DNA from: Sporosarcina sp. Te-1
Lineage (GTDB): Bacteria; Bacillota; Bacilli; Bacillales_A; Planococcaceae
Assembly: GCF_017498505.1 (NCBI RefSeq)
Contig: NZ_CP071798.1
Coordinates: 3,831,501-3,895,500, forward strand
Length of the DNA stretch: 64,000 nt
Direction of reading: 5' to 3'
Both the position numbers and the translations under genes were made by a program. Shown piece after piece: positions 36,633 to 46,050 of the stretch. Below the pieces are notes generated by a model. The model was not told the origin of the DNA. It saw only the letters and a list, made by a program, of their open reading frames with translations, and made no database searches. Each line of letters opens with the position of its first letter. Position 1 is the stretch's first letter.

Positions 36633-37535
36633 ATGGCCGAAGTCATGATTATAGACGTCAGCCCGAGAGATGGCCTGCAGAATGACCCCCGCTTCGTGGC
36701 CACGGAAGACAAGGTAAAGTTAGTGGAAAAATTGGTAACTGCCGGTATCGGAAAGGTGGAAGTAACATCCTTTGTCCATCCGAAAAAAGTGCCCCAAATG
36801 GCGGATGCCAATAAAGTAATGGAAACTTTGCCAGACGATCTGCCGCTGGATGCCATTGCTTTAATCCCAAACTTGAAAGGCTATGAGCGAGCGAAAGAAC
36901 ATCGTTTTCGCGAAGTGAATTGGGTGAGTGCGGCAACGGAAACCTTTAATGAGAAAAATATCGGGACAACGATTGAAAGGAATCTGGAACAATTCACTGA
37001 AGTAGTGGAACGAGCGAAGCAAGATGGTATAGACGTCTGTTTTTCCATCGCGGTGAGCTTTGGTTGTCCCTATGAAGGAGAAGTAGCCGAAGACAAGGTG
37101 CTGGAACTGGTCAGGAAAGTGAAGGAGGCAGGTGCTGATCGTATTAGTATTGCGGATACGATAGGAATCGCCACGCCGGATCATGTCGAAAGGTTAATGA
37201 AAAAGGTGTTGCTTGAAGCAGGTTCCACACCGGTAACGATTCACTTGCACGATACGCGGGGACTCGGATTGGCCAATGCTTATGCCGCCTATCAAGCAGG
37301 AGTAAGAATTTTTGAGACTTCCGCAAGCGGAATCGGCGGCTGTCCATTCGCTCCCGGCGCTGCAGGCAATTTGGCGACGGAGGATCTGGTCTACTTGTTT
37401 GAGAGGATGCAAATCGATACAGGCATCGATTTTATAAAACTATTGGAAGCCGCTGATTTTGCGGCAGAATTATCAACCAAAACACCATTGGGACGCATAC
37501 GGCACGTAGAAAAAAGAAGGAAGAGGGGAAAGTAG
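36633..37535 (+). CDS. Hydroxymethylglutaryl-CoA lyase family protein
   Basis: A 300-residue TIM-barrel lyase that starts directly after the CoA-transferase stop. It has SPRDGLQ with Arg12 and Asp13, the metal ligands HLH (His204, His206) and the HMG-CoA lyase signature ASGIGGCPFAPGAAGN with Cys237. By family it splits HMG-CoA to acetyl-CoA and acetoacetate; related lyases act on citramalyl-type or other 3-hydroxy-3-methyl acyl-CoAs. Pairing with the CoA-transferase and TRAP genes suggests catabolism of an imported acid rather than leucine. Confidence 0.9.
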   Translation: MAEVMIIDVSPRDGLQNDPRFVATEDKVKLVEKLVTAGIGKVEVTSFVHPKKVPQMADANKVMETLPDDLPLDAIALIPNLKGYERAKEHRFREVNWVSAATETFNEKNIGTTIERNLEQFTEVVERAKQDGIDVCFSIAVSFGCPYEGEVAEDKVLELVRKVKEAGADRISIADTIGIATPDHVERLMKKVLLEAGSTPVTIHLHDTRGLGLANAYAAYQAGVRIFETSASGIGGCPFAPGAAGNLATEDLVYLFERMQIDTGIDFIKLLEAADFAAELSTKTPLGRIRHVEKRRKRGK

Positions 37536-37536
37536 G

Positions 37537-38574
37537 ATGAAAAGATGGATGAAAGGTCTGGTAGGTACGATGGCTGCTGTGTTAATGTTGGCTGGCTGTA
37601 GCGACAAGAAGGAACCGGAAAAAGGAGAAGCCGCGACAGGTTCGGGCGATGGCTATGAAGAAGTGACAATTCGCCTCGCATACAATCTGCCGCAAGATCA
37701 TCATATCGCTGTCGGTGTAGAAAATTTTGCAAAGGAAGTAAAAGAAAAGTCGGATGGAAAAGTAAATATTCAAGTATTTCCGGCGGGCCAGTTGCTAAGC
37801 GACAAGGATATGAACCAGTCCATCCTGTCTGGTGGCGTGGAAATGGGCGTAAACTCATCGACACTGTGGGCTTCCACCGTACCGGCAATGGGAATTTTCG
37901 ATGTCCCATATGTATTTAACGATTACGCGGCTGTCGGCGAAGCTCTCAATGGGGATTTTGGTGACAAGATTCGCGGTGCCATGGAGGAAAAAGGTGCGAA
38001 AGTATTGATGTTTGCGGATTATGGCTACGTCCAATTTGCAAATAACAAACGCCAATTGAAGTCTCCGGAGGATTTCAAAGGGTTGAAGATCCGAAGTATT
38101 GGAGATCTGCCATCTGAATTAATCCAAGCCTATGGGGCTTCTCCTGTATTCATGGGAGGCGGCGAGGTATACATGGCCCTTCAGCGTAACACGGTCGATG
38201 GTGCGACTTCTGGAACAACAGCCATGCTTCAACGGAAATACGACGAGGTTACAAAGTATTTGACCGTTAATAACTATGCTTATTTGGAATTCTTGCTTGC
38301 TGTGAATAAAGACTTCTGGGATAAACTTCCGGAAAAAACACAAGAATTGTTGACGGAAGTTGCCGGTGAAACTGAAGTTTGGATCCGGGAACAAGCTGAA
38401 ATAGAAGATACAGAATCGGCTAAAGCCTTGGAAGAGAAAGGAATGGATGTCTATGTCGTGCCGCAGGAAGATTTGAAAGAGTGGAAAGAAGCGGCAGCGC
38501 CTGTCCGGGATGTCTTTGTTGAAAATGCGGGTGCATTGGGACAAGAGTTGCTGGACATGGTAGACGAGAAATAA
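37537..38574 (+). CDS. TRAP transporter solute-binding lipoprotein (DctP type)
   Basis: A 345-residue protein with lipobox LAGC (Cys about 21), so it is membrane-tethered, as usual in Gram-positive TRAP systems. The DctP domain shows IRLAYNLPQDHHIAVGVENFA, the carboxylate-clamp region FKGLKIRSIGDLPSELIQAYGA in parts (Arg in KIRS) and ALQRNTVDGATSG. It starts two bases after the lyase stop. Ligands of the family are mostly organic acids. Confidence 0.93.
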   Translation: MKRWMKGLVGTMAAVLMLAGCSDKKEPEKGEAATGSGDGYEEVTIRLAYNLPQDHHIAVGVENFAKEVKEKSDGKVNIQVFPAGQLLSDKDMNQSILSGGVEMGVNSSTLWASTVPAMGIFDVPYVFNDYAAVGEALNGDFGDKIRGAMEEKGAKVLMFADYGYVQFANNKRQLKSPEDFKGLKIRSIGDLPSELIQAYGASPVFMGGGEVYMALQRNTVDGATSGTTAMLQRKYDEVTKYLTVNNYAYLEFLLAVNKDFWDKLPEKTQELLTEVAGETEVWIREQAEIEDTESAKALEEKGMDVYVVPQEDLKEWKEAAAPVRDVFVENAGALGQELLDMVDEK

Positions 38575-38594
38575 TTGTCTAGGGGGAAGCATTC

Positions 38595-39092
38595 GTGAAA
38601 GTAGTCTATCGAACCTTTGATTCACTCATACGCTGGGGTGCCTACGTAGCGGGGATACTCATCCTGCTGACGACTGCCATGACATTCTACGAGGTCGTCT
38701 CAAGAGCTTTTTTTCATAAACCGACGTCATGGGCAACTGAGTTATCCATTTATGCCATAATCGGCAGCTGTTTTTTGGGGAGTGCGTATGCGGTTCGGAC
38801 GTATGCCCATATTACGGTCGATCTATTAATCAATAACGTGAATGATCGGTTCAAAACAGTGTTGGCATATATCTCTAATTCCTTGGGCTTACTGTTCAGT
38901 GTGATTTTTACGATTTACTGTTTTCGACATGTGTTAAAAACATTTGAATTAGAAGTAAAATCGGCGTCTTTACTACGAATCCCGATGTATTTGCCGGAAT
39001 CCTTCCTTGTCTTGGGAGGAGTTCTGCTATGCATCGCATTCATCCTGCAGCTCATAGACGGGGGCGTCCATAAGGGAGGGGAACAGCTATGA
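38595..39092 (+). CDS. TRAP transporter small membrane subunit (DctQ type)
   Basis: A 165-residue protein from GTG 38595 after AGGGGG, with four membrane segments and the DctQ pattern YEVVSRAFFHKPTSWATELS. It supports the large DctM subunit. Its stop overlaps the DctM start (ATGA). Confidence 0.92.
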   Translation: MKVVYRTFDSLIRWGAYVAGILILLTTAMTFYEVVSRAFFHKPTSWATELSIYAIIGSCFLGSAYAVRTYAHITVDLLINNVNDRFKTVLAYISNSLGLLFSVIFTIYCFRHVLKTFELEVKSASLLRIPMYLPESFLVLGGVLLCIAFILQLIDGGVHKGGEQL

Positions 39093-40366
39093 ATCTATTT
39101 TTTACCGGTGGACTGGGCGTTCTCCTTTTGCTGGGTCTCCCTGTCGCATTTACGTTAAGTCTTTTAGCAGTTGCCGGGATGTATTTCTTTAATGGCGGTA
39201 CATTTGCATTCATGCAGATCCCGATCATCTCCTATAAATCATTGGATGATTTCACACTGACGGCTCTGCCGATGTATGTGCTCATGAGCCAAGTATTGGT
39301 TGTCAGCGGGGTCGGACGCGACTTATATGAAATGGCGAGCAGATGGTTCCGTCATTTTCCCGGTGGACTGGCGATCGCGACGATCTTTTGTTGTACGATC
39401 TTTTCCGCAATATCGGGTTCCAGTGTTGCCACTGCTGTGACAGTTGGCGCGGTTGCCTTGCCTGAAATGGTACGGCGCGGCTATAACAAGCGGCATGTAT
39501 TAGGATTGCTGGCAGCTGGTGGAACGTTGGGGATATTGATCCCGCCAAGTATTCCGATGATCATTTACGGCTCGGTGACAGGAGAATCCGTCGGAAAATT
39601 GTTCATCGCCGGAGTCGTACCGGGAATTATTTTAACGCTTGCGTTTATGGTGTTCTCCGCCTATCAGACACGCCATATCAAAGACGCACCGGCTACTTGG
39701 AAAGAACGATGGGAAGCTTCTAAAAAAGCGGTATGGGGATTGCTTCTTCCGGTGGTCATCATTGGAGGTATTTACGCAGGTATTTTCACCCCGACCGAGG
39801 CGGCCGCAGTCGGCGTCGTCCTTAGCTTTGCGGTTACCATTTTTGTCTACCGCAACTTGACGATGGCAGCGATGAAGGAGATCTTGATTTCCACCGTGAA
39901 AACGAACGCGATGATTTTATTCATCATCATCGGCGCCATGCTGTTGGGCTACATCATGACAATCTTGCAAATCCCACAAACCATCGTCAACTTTGCAACT
40001 TCCCAAGATATCTCGCCGTGGATCATCTTTGTGCTGATTAATATCGTACTGCTCATACTAGGGATGTTCCTTGAAACCGTGTCGATTCTCGTTATCACTT
40101 TGCCGATTCTATACCCGATCATCATGGCACTTGGTTTCGATCCAATCTGGTTCGCCATCATCTTGGTGATTAATATGGAACTGGCATTGATTTCACCGCC
40201 AGTCGGCATGAACCTGTTCGTATTGAAAGGATTGAACAAGGAAAACACCATTAGCGAGATTGTGAAAGGCGTCATTCCTTATGCTGTCATTATGCTCGTG
40301 TTCATGGTGATTCTCTCGTTCTTCCCAGAAATCGCCACATTCCTTATACATGAAGACATCAATTAA
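39089..40366 (+). CDS. TRAP transporter large membrane subunit (DctM type)
   Basis: A 425-residue protein with about 12 membrane segments and DctM motifs GVGRDLYEMASRWFRHFPGG (in part), ISGSSVATAVTVGA, GGTLGILIPPSIPMIIYG and ISPPVGMNLFVL. It performs sodium- or proton-coupled uptake. It is the last gene of the operon and is followed by a terminator. Confidence 0.95.
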   Translation: MNLFFTGGLGVLLLLGLPVAFTLSLLAVAGMYFFNGGTFAFMQIPIISYKSLDDFTLTALPMYVLMSQVLVVSGVGRDLYEMASRWFRHFPGGLAIATIFCCTIFSAISGSSVATAVTVGAVALPEMVRRGYNKRHVLGLLAAGGTLGILIPPSIPMIIYGSVTGESVGKLFIAGVVPGIILTLAFMVFSAYQTRHIKDAPATWKERWEASKKAVWGLLLPVVIIGGIYAGIFTPTEAAAVGVVLSFAVTIFVYRNLTMAAMKEILISTVKTNAMILFIIIGAMLLGYIMTILQIPQTIVNFATSQDISPWIIFVLINIVLLILGMFLETVSILVITLPILYPIIMALGFDPIWFAIILVINMELALISPPVGMNLFVLKGLNKENTISEIVKGVIPYAVIMLVFMVILSFFPEIATFLIHEDIN

Positions 40367-40372
40367 ACTTAC

Positions 40373-40408
40373 AACCTGCAAACACTTTTGGTGTTTTGCA
40401 GGTTTTTT
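40373..40408 (+). terminator. Terminator of the TRAP operon
   Basis: AACCTGCAAACAC pairs with GTGTTTTGCAGGTT (one bulge), followed by TTTT. Confidence 0.9.
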
Positions 40409-40433
40409 GCGTTTGATTATTGTTTTGTAAATG

Positions 40434-40641
40434 GATCGTAATGGTGCCGCATTCGCTCGTATAGTTTGGAGGACCGCTCGTAATGGCGCCGTATTCGCTC
40501 GTAATGGTTTCGGGTTCGCTCGTATAGTTGGTGAACCGCTCGTAATGGTCCGGGTTCGCTCATATAGTTTGGAGGACTGCTCGTATTGGTTCTCGGTTCG
40601 CTCATATAGTTTGGTGAACCGCTCGTAATAGTCCCGAGTCC
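40434..40641 (+). repeat. Tandem array C, about ten 20-21-bp units with CGCTCGTA core
   Basis: The core CGCTCGTA or CGCTCATA recurs with its G at 40434, 40455, 40476, 40497, 40518, 40538, 40558, 40579, 40600 and 40621, steps of 21 or 20 bp. Two spacer types alternate irregularly (TAGTTTGGAGGAC and AATGGTNCGGGTT). Both strands have long artefactual open frames here. Confidence 0.9.
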
Positions 40642-40820
40642 AATCAATATTTTGGTGAATCAACGGTAAAGTTGCCGTTAAATGCTTCAGTCAATCAAGA
40701 TTAATAACTTTATATCTATCACCCAAAATATTATATTGGAAAACGTTTACATCGAATTCGTCCGGGTAGTGAAAAAGCAAAGGGCCTATTAAAGGTCTAT
40801 TATGAAAGGAGGTGTAACCT

Positions 40821-42542
40821 GTGAAAAGGCTACTATCCATTGGCGGTGTGCTATGCGTCAGTTTATTGTTAGTTCCGACTCTTGTACATGGTGAAGAAAT
40901 TGGAGAGGCCAAAGAAAAGGTGAAGTCACCAAGATTGGTGTCGGGTTTGCTCGAGGGTGTTGGAAAAACCGTGGATGACACAGTTCAATCGGTCGGCAGC
41001 TTAGTGGAAACAACGGTCGGTACGGTCGATCAGACTGTCCAAGACACGGCAACCTTTGCCTCCAAAACTGTTGAGTCGATTAAGCAACCGCAAGACAAAC
41101 CGGCTTCCAGTCTTTTAGAACGGACGGGAGAATTGATTGGCAAAACCACGGATAATGTAACTCCAGTCGTCGAGTCAACGACAGACACAGTGAACAAAAC
41201 GGTGGCTAATGTGAATGCAACGGTCGAAGAGTTGCCGGACGTTCCGATTGTGACGCCAGTCGTTACAACAGCCGGACGTACTGTGGTAGAAGAAACAGTG
41301 GAATCAGCAGGTGATGTGGTAACCGCGACTGTCAGTGCTGTGGATCAAACCGTTAAAGATACGATCAATTTCTCGTCCACTACAGTCGAGACGGTGTCAA
41401 CTCCCCAGTCGGACAAACCGGTTGTCGATCTTTTGAATGGAGTGGGAAGTTTAGTAGATTCGACGGTTTCTAATGTGACTCCCGTAGTAGAATCCACAAC
41501 GGGAACCGTTCAAACAACAGTTTCCGGTGTGAATGAGACAGTCGGGCAGTTGCCGGATGTTCCTGTTGTTAAACCGATTGTAATGGAACTGGGTAATACA
41601 GTTGAAGAGACCGTCATCTCTGCAGATGAGGTTGTTTTCTCGACTGTAGAAGCCGTAAATCAAACCATTCAGGACACTGTAACCTTGACGTCCAATACGG
41701 TTGAAGGGTTGAGCGATCCAAAGGCAAGACCTCTCACTGATCTGAAACCGAATACGGAGGATTTCCTCCAATCTACCTTGACGAATGTTGGCTCTATTTT
41801 GGGACAAACAACAAATACATTACAGACGGTATTGACAGGGAGCTCGGGTGTCGTTGAGGAATTGCCTGTCATCCCTGTAGATAAACCGGATGGTTCGGAA
41901 AGCGGGAACGCGCCAACTGTTAGTTCCAATCTTGATGCACAAGCAAGTCAATCGGGAGACGTGGAGCAGCAAGCTTCAGACATCCCTGTGTCAAAGCCAT
42001 CATCTTCACAAGAAGGATGGGGCATTAAAGAATTAGTTGAACAAAATGCGATCGTTGAAATTCCGCAAACTGCGGTAATTGACAATCAGCCGATTGATTC
42101 ATCCCAAGCTCCGGTACAAATATCATTTGATAGCGAGGAGAAGCATCATCACGCTACAGACGTTGGTCCTGCGGATGAGCCAGCCACGGCAGACCGGACT
42201 GATGGTTCACAATTCGAAGGAGAGGTGCTGGATTCTCTGTCTGCCGATCAAATGGCAGAATCAGAAAGAAAGCATACTTATCCTGAAACGCCTTTACATG
42301 ACGATGGAATTTTGAATATTGAATCTATTATTGTAACAGGCAGTGGAAGTTCGATCACCTCGCCTATGACATTTACGGGCGGAGGCTCGGATGTGGTGCC
42401 TGGTATATTGACAAGGATAGCTTTGATGGAATTGATGTACCAACGACATTGGCTGCTTGCCGATATAGAAATGAATTCACAATGGGACCATGCCCCACCA
42501 GGACAACCTCCAGCAATCTTTCCTTTTTTACTAATTAAATAA
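40821..42542 (+). CDS. Large secreted repeat protein without a sorting signal
   Basis: GTG at 40821 follows AAAGGAGGTG. The 573-residue protein has a signal peptide (cleavage about residue 24, VHG-EE) and three related repeats of about 105 residues between 40 and 345, each with TVDQTVQDT-like helices, NVTPVVESTT and a Pro-Val hinge such as LPDVPVV. The second half is low-complexity and acidic and ends in APPGQPPAIFPF, a motif I associate loosely with other Bacillales surface proteins. No LPXTG motif or TM anchor is present. First gene of a locus with an LPTTG protein and a sortase, so a cell-surface role is likely. Confidence 0.8.
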   Translation: MKRLLSIGGVLCVSLLLVPTLVHGEEIGEAKEKVKSPRLVSGLLEGVGKTVDDTVQSVGSLVETTVGTVDQTVQDTATFASKTVESIKQPQDKPASSLLERTGELIGKTTDNVTPVVESTTDTVNKTVANVNATVEELPDVPIVTPVVTTAGRTVVEETVESAGDVVTATVSAVDQTVKDTINFSSTTVETVSTPQSDKPVVDLLNGVGSLVDSTVSNVTPVVESTTGTVQTTVSGVNETVGQLPDVPVVKPIVMELGNTVEETVISADEVVFSTVEAVNQTIQDTVTLTSNTVEGLSDPKARPLTDLKPNTEDFLQSTLTNVGSILGQTTNTLQTVLTGSSGVVEELPVIPVDKPDGSESGNAPTVSSNLDAQASQSGDVEQQASDIPVSKPSSSQEGWGIKELVEQNAIVEIPQTAVIDNQPIDSSQAPVQISFDSEEKHHHATDVGPADEPATADRTDGSQFEGEVLDSLSADQMAESERKHTYPETPLHDDGILNIESIIVTGSGSSITSPMTFTGGGSDVVPGILTRIALMELMYQRHWLLADIEMNSQWDHAPPGQPPAIFPFLLIK

Positions 42543-42567
42543 TAAAGTAAAAAAGGAGAGAACGAAC

Positions 42568-44982
42568 ATGAAAAATAAAAGTCTGAAGTATGGTTTCTTA
42601 TCACTTGGTGTGTACACGGCAATCTTGCTAGTTCCTTCAATGGCACAAGCAGAAGAAGCGACTGATAACGGTTTACTCGGAGTTGAGGTGAACCTGTTGG
42701 AAAAACAGGATAGTAATCCATCTTTACTGAACGTTGAATTGACAAATGTTCCAGTAATCGGCGATGTGAAAGTAAACGTCCCGTCCAATCTGGGGCGTAA
42801 TGAAGAAGGAAATCCAAAAGATGCATTGGCTTCGGTAAATGTGCAAGACGGGATCGTTGAAAACGCAGACATCTCAGTACTTGGAACTTCTGAATCAGAA
42901 AGTGAGTCCAAAAGTTCAGTTGCAACGGTTCAAGTGAACTCCGATTTGACTGGAAATCTGGAGCTCGACGTAGCATCAAGTGAAAAGGATGAAAGCGAAG
43001 GCTCATCGTCTTATGACGGTGGATTAGTCGAAGTGAATGCGGAGGACTTGCCAATTCTAGGTGAAACGCATGTCGGTGTGCTGGATGAACATGTAACGAC
43101 GAGTGAAGCAGACAGCACCGTGTCGGGCGGGTTGGTCCAAGCCGATCTTGATAAAGGACTGCTGGAGGATACAGCGATGAAAGTGCTAGCCGGTGAGCAA
43201 TCAACTTCGAAAGAAGGCCAGTCTGACATGTCTGCAGTGGCCGACGTTCATGTAGGCGGTGGCGTACTGGAAGGTATTGTGGATGAATTGGACGACTCTG
43301 TCTTAAAAGGGACGGAGTCGACAGACACAGATTCAGTGGCTGCGAAGGATTCCCTCGTTTCCATCGGCATGGAATCAGATTTGATGAATGATGTCAATAT
43401 CGATGTGGGGTCTGAGGACTTCAGAAAAGATGAAAATTCGTATTCCTACGACAGTGGATTAGTCGAATTGAATGCGGAGGACTTACCGATTCTAGGTGAA
43501 ACGCATGTCGGTGTGCTGGATGAACATGTAACGGGTAGCGAAAATGCCAGCTCTGTTTCTGGCGGGCTAGTTCAAGCTGATCTTGATAAAGGGCTGCTGG
43601 AGGAAACAGCGGTGAAAGTACTGGCTGGTGAGCAATCAACTACAGCAGAAGGCGATTCAAATATGTCCGCAGCAGCCGATGTTCATGTAGGCGGTGGAGT
43701 ACTGGAAGGTATTGTGGATGAAGTGAACGTTTCCGTCTTGAAAGCAACGGAATCAACAGATACTGATTCGATGACAGCAAAGGATTCGCTCGTTTCCGTC
43801 GGTCTGCAATCAAACTTGACGAATGGTGTGAATGTCGATGTGGCGTCTGGAGACTTCAGAGCGGACGGAAATTCGTATTCCTACGACGGCGGTTTGGTCG
43901 AAGTGAATGCGGAGGACTTGCCGATTCTTGGGCAAACGCATGTCGGTGTGCTCGACGAACATGTCACGGCCGAAGGGGAAGACTTTTCTTCCTCTTCCTC
44001 GCTAGCCCAAGTGGGACTAACGGATGGTTTGCTTGACGGAACAGCGCTCGATGTCTTGAAAAATGAAGTTCAAACGACCGATGCCGGAGTGTTGGAAACG
44101 AACACGGGCCTTGGCCTGGAACTTGGTCTGCCTATTTTGGACACCGTAAAAGTCGAAGTGCTAAAAACGCAACGTCTGACCCCTTTTGCATCTGAAGATG
44201 ATGTAACAGAACCAGGTGATACGACAAATCCCGAGGAGGGTACACCGAACCCAGGAGAAGATGCAACGAATCCAGGAAATGGTACGCCAACCCCAGGAGA
44301 GAATCCGAATAATCCAGGAAACGGATCGACTAACCCGGGAGAGGTCCCAACGAATCCTGGAACACCGAACACAGAAGATAACCCGGGCAATTCGGGAAGT
44401 GGTGCAATAAATCCGGGAGAAGATTTGACCAAACCAGGAGACGGAACGATAACGCCTGGAGAAGGTTCGATTAATCCAGGAAACGATGCAACAAGCCCAG
44501 AGGAAGAACCAAACAAATCGGAGAATGGTTCAACCGCCGGAAATGACATAAACGGTCCTTCTTCGGGAAATGGCTCTTCCAATCCTTTGCCTGATGGAAC
44601 ATCCGGCGATGACGTATTGCCGGATGAAGATGCAAGTGGAGCGCCTCCACTTGCTGTGGGACCTGGAGGAGACGCTGGCAATGGCCCAAATTCAACATCA
44701 GTTGAAGATGAGCTAGCAACGAATCCGGGAGAGACGGGTCAAACGTCCAATACCAATGACGGCACAAGCCAGAATGACACGGGGCTGAGCCCTGTAAATG
44801 TCGGATCTGCGGCTAACCAATCGCTGAACGATAGTGATTCAAAAGCTTCATTGCCAACTACTGGTGGAATCTGGGACACAAATCGATTACTGATTGTGGC
44901 GGGGCTTCTCCTGTTGGCAGGGCTGCTGCTAAGGTTGATCGGCAATGGCACTATCCGGTTTGGACGTAAGTCCGCCTCATGA
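42568..44982 (+). CDS. LPXTG-anchored surface protein with 145-residue repeats
   Basis: An 804-residue protein. Signal peptide to about residue 28 (MAQA). A 145-codon module (435 bp, nearly identical DNA) begins at 43015, 43450 and, partially, 43885, containing AEDLPILGETHVGVLDEHVT. A Pro/Gly/Asn-rich stalk follows (about 555-740, many NPGEG-like units), then the sorting signal LPTTG (762-766), a hydrophobic segment and a basic tail. A sortase should cut after Thr765 and link it to peptidoglycan. The neighbouring sortase gene is the probable partner. Confidence 0.92.
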   Translation: MKNKSLKYGFLSLGVYTAILLVPSMAQAEEATDNGLLGVEVNLLEKQDSNPSLLNVELTNVPVIGDVKVNVPSNLGRNEEGNPKDALASVNVQDGIVENADISVLGTSESESESKSSVATVQVNSDLTGNLELDVASSEKDESEGSSSYDGGLVEVNAEDLPILGETHVGVLDEHVTTSEADSTVSGGLVQADLDKGLLEDTAMKVLAGEQSTSKEGQSDMSAVADVHVGGGVLEGIVDELDDSVLKGTESTDTDSVAAKDSLVSIGMESDLMNDVNIDVGSEDFRKDENSYSYDSGLVELNAEDLPILGETHVGVLDEHVTGSENASSVSGGLVQADLDKGLLEETAVKVLAGEQSTTAEGDSNMSAAADVHVGGGVLEGIVDEVNVSVLKATESTDTDSMTAKDSLVSVGLQSNLTNGVNVDVASGDFRADGNSYSYDGGLVEVNAEDLPILGQTHVGVLDEHVTAEGEDFSSSSSLAQVGLTDGLLDGTALDVLKNEVQTTDAGVLETNTGLGLELGLPILDTVKVEVLKTQRLTPFASEDDVTEPGDTTNPEEGTPNPGEDATNPGNGTPTPGENPNNPGNGSTNPGEVPTNPGTPNTEDNPGNSGSGAINPGEDLTKPGDGTITPGEGSINPGNDATSPEEEPNKSENGSTAGNDINGPSSGNGSSNPLPDGTSGDDVLPDEDASGAPPLAVGPGGDAGNGPNSTSVEDELATNPGETGQTSNTNDGTSQNDTGLSPVNVGSAANQSLNDSDSKASLPTTGGIWDTNRLLIVAGLLLLAGLLLRLIGNGTIRFGRKSAS

Positions 44983-44995
44983 AAGCGGTGATCCG

Positions 44996-45613
44996 ATGAA
45001 TCGTTTATTGCGATGGAGCGGCAGTCTATTAATGGTGGCAGGAGCTGGGCTTCTCATCTGGCTCCTGCAAGGTAATGCGAAACAGAACGCTCAACAACAA
45101 GAATGGATAGACGCGTTTCATACGATACAAGCGGCGGATCACGAGACACGTTTACATCAAGAAGCTCAGAAAGAAACGGACGAACCGCCGCAGCATTCCG
45201 TGCTTGCGGGAATGGAAGGCGTCCTATCCATCCCAACGATCGATCTCGAAGCTCCTGTGTGGCTGGGAGCGGAACAAGCCACTTTGGCCAAGGGGCTTGG
45301 GGCCATTCGGGATATGGACGAACCGGGCGTAATGGATGGCAGCTATGCCATTGCGGGGCATCAAGCCCGCGTATTTGGCAAACAGTTCAACCGGCTGCAT
45401 GAGGTGAACGTCGGTACCACGTTCACCTTCCAGACGGTTGATGAAGAGATGAAATTCAAAGTGTTTGATTTGCAGATTGTAAAGCCTGACGAGGTAGAAG
45501 TGCTTGATCCGCAAAAAGGAAAGGCAATGATGTCTTTGATCACTTGTTACCCGGAATATTCGAATGAATACCGGCTTGTTGTGCAAGCAGAACGGATTGA
45601 TTCCGAACAATAA
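44996..45613 (+). CDS. Sortase, class D-like
   Basis: ATG at 44996 is 13 bp past the LPTTG protein stop. The 205-residue protein has an N-terminal membrane anchor (about 7-25), a linker and a sortase barrel from about residue 75 (LSIPTIDLEAPVWLG). The catalytic triad is His122 (AIAGHQA), Cys184 (SLITCYPEY) and Arg193 (EYRLVV). It joins LPXTG proteins to the cell wall. Position right after a single LPTTG substrate suggests a dedicated enzyme. Confidence 0.92.
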   Translation: MNRLLRWSGSLLMVAGAGLLIWLLQGNAKQNAQQQEWIDAFHTIQAADHETRLHQEAQKETDEPPQHSVLAGMEGVLSIPTIDLEAPVWLGAEQATLAKGLGAIRDMDEPGVMDGSYAIAGHQARVFGKQFNRLHEVNVGTTFTFQTVDEEMKFKVFDLQIVKPDEVEVLDPQKGKAMMSLITCYPEYSNEYRLVVQAERIDSEQ

Positions 45614-45615
45614 AG

Positions 45616-45657
45616 ACTGGCGTGTTTCCTATTCAGGAGGAACCCGCCAGTTTTTTT
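45616..45657 (+). terminator. Terminator of the surface protein-sortase operon
   Basis: ACTGGCG (45616-45622) pairs with CGCCAGT (45645-45651), with an inner GTTTCCT/AGGAGGA stem, followed by T7. Confidence 0.9.
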
Positions 45658-45721
45658 GTCCGAAACAATTCGGAAAGATTCTACAGGCAAGTAGTGTACT
45701 ATAATGACTAGATAGTGAGAG

Positions 45722-46050
45722 ATGGGAATGCATAAAAGGGGGATGGTCACAATCGAAGAGACAGTCGAATGGTGGAAAGCAATTGTCCAATTAATGAACG
45801 ATGGGGTGCTCGTCATCGATCGTGAAGGGATTGTAAAAACGATTAATCCGGAATATACGCGGATAACGGGAGTGAATCCCGATATTATCAGCGAACCATT
45901 GCTTGCCTATCGTCCAGGCACCCAACTTCCGGAAACAATAATAGATGGAAAGAGCAAGGTCGGCGTTATGTTGTTGACAGGGCACCCATTATTTTGAACG
46001 GTGAAGAGATCGGAGCAGTATTGGTTTGCAATGACTGAAGTGCATCAACT
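45722..46050 (+). pseudogene. PAS-domain regulator remnant, frameshifted
   Basis: The open frame 45722-45997 encodes a PAS-type start (VQLMNDGVLVIDREGIVKTI, YTRITGVNPDIIS) and stops early. Continuing in another frame, DRAPIILNGEEIGAVLVCND follows, then a further shift gives MTEVHQLT, the usual link to the next domain of a sigma-54-type or sensor regulator. Beyond about 46050 the similarity ends against a leftward efflux-gene remnant. So at least two small indels and one larger deletion have hit it. Confidence 0.75.

Noticed and set aside
40417..40663. Open reading frames on both strands across array C, giving repetitive peptides
   Set aside because: They follow from the 21-bp period, which keeps three frames free of stops; no ribosome binding site or domain.
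42278..43204. 308-codon minus-strand frame opposite the surface protein genes
   Set aside because: It is antisense to two well-supported genes and shows Arg/His/Leu-rich composition typical of shadow frames.
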